Below, in pieces: positions 63,660 through 64,000 of a stretch of 64,000 nucleotides of DNA. Where the stretch lies: NCBI RefSeq assembly GCF_001411805.1, contig NZ_CP007212.1:186001-250000 (forward strand). The letters run 5' to 3'. The position numbers were made by a program, and so were the translations under genes. The notes beneath the pieces are model-generated. The model was given only the letters and a program-made list of their open reading frames with translations, did not search any database and was not told the DNA's origin. Numbering within the stretch: the first letter of the stretch is position 1; each line of letters starts with the position of its first letter. This stretch comes from Burkholderia plantarii (GTDB taxonomy: Bacteria > Pseudomonadota > Gammaproteobacteria > Burkholderiales > Burkholderiaceae).

Positions 63660-63704
63660 CCACAACGGGCGCCCTATGTAAACCTCATAGGGCGCCCGTT
63701 GTGG
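63660..63704. repeat. 19-bp perfect inverted repeat with 7-nt loop
   Basis: CCACAACGGGCGCCCTATG, 7 nt, then the exact reverse complement. There is no T-run on either side. It lies just behind the -35 of the Panacea promoter. Might be a terminator for transcripts arriving from outside, a protein site or a recombination-related hairpin. Confidence 0.85.
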
Positions 63705-64000
63705 TGAGCGGAGGGTAGCGGATCGGCCATGGCCTGTCAAGGACTGGGTGGTTAATGCGCCCGTGCGAAAGCTCGCTCTAGTTCGCCTACGATGGTGACG
63801 CGCTAGATCGTGGCAGGATCGAATCAAGAACAAAACGTAGCTTCTGAGCCACATTGGCGGCAAGGCGCTGAATTTGTCAGCTTGCTGTAGCAAGCACGAA
63901 GGGTTGTGCTTTGATGGCGAGGTCAGGCTACCAACGATGGGGGCATTTATGGGGGCATCTTTCGAATTATTGAAAGATACTTCCTTGTTGGGTAAGGGTT
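63705..64000. other. window end, no supported gene
   Basis: About 300 bp. Open frames here lack ribosome binding sites and family resemblance. At 63,939-63,960 there are two GGGGGCA motifs that look like those before the integrase remnant at 49.5 kb, so another integrase or the island end may lie just right of the window. Confidence 0.4.

Noticed and set aside
63498..63893. 131-codon minus-strand open frame over the LexA box and hairpin
   Set aside because: It overlaps the Panacea gene in another frame, crosses the inverted repeat and promoter, and has no recognisable domain.

Overview
The window is a high-GC (visibly about 68-70 % G+C over the first 49 kb) beta-proteobacterial chromosome segment, almost certainly Burkholderia sensu stricto. 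The evidence is the gene order flhDC-motAB-cheY-cheA-cheW-mcp-cheR-cheD-cheB-cheY-cheZ-(DUF2844)-(DUF3443)-VOC-flhB-flhA-flhF-flhG-fliA followed by ahcY-metF, and the sequences of the proteins. Species cannot be fixed from sequence alone; the plant-associated gladioli/glumae group is a plausible guess.

Layout. 1-6.4 kb: start of flagellin fliC (minus, partial, with a sigma-28 promoter), rpsU, tag, a BadF-type sugar kinase, a HAD phosphatase, an H-NS paralogue and a GT4 glycosyltransferase. 6.9-29.4 kb: a nearly continuous plus-strand motility block holding the master regulator FlhDC, stator MotAB (with its own sigma-28 promoter), the whole chemotaxis pathway, the export-gate proteins FlhB and FlhA, the flagellar placement/number factors FlhF and FlhG, and the class-3 sigma factor FliA. 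FlhDC should switch on the export and fliA genes, and FliA then reads promoters such as those of motA and fliC at either end of the block. 29.5-32.5 kb: methyl-cycle unit with an SAH riboswitch, ahcY, a small membrane protein and metF. 32.6-49.2 kb: ordinary housekeeping genes (amidase, dienelactone hydrolase, nitronate monooxygenase, branched-chain amino-acid binding protein, MFS and CDF transporters, HugZ-like protein, second H-NS, Lrp regulator, exonuclease, MBL hydrolase, RlpA) ending in the conserved rsmI / yraN-diaA-dolP neighbourhood plus a c-type cytochrome.

At 49.3 kb a tRNA-Ala(CGC) gene marks a sharp change. Immediately downstream are GGGGGCA repeats, only the first ~46 codons of a P4-type tyrosine integrase, and then about 14 kb of A/T-richer accessory DNA that has the look of a defence island: an unknown 532-residue protein with a nuclease-like N-terminus, two giant (about 1,500 and 1,755 residue) proteins that each join an N-terminal PD-(D/E)xK-like domain to a STAND-type P-loop NTPase and a long helical C-terminus (AVAST/Avs-like architecture), and a two-gene minus-strand operon made of a Panacea/SocA-like (DUF4065) antitoxin-type protein and a class III nucleotidyl-cyclase homologue. 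That last operon has a near-canonical LexA (SOS) box on its promoter and a 19-bp perfect inverted repeat behind it. The far end of the island is outside the window.

The best candidates for a new system are the LexA-controlled Panacea-cyclase pair and the tandem pair of nuclease-STAND giants.
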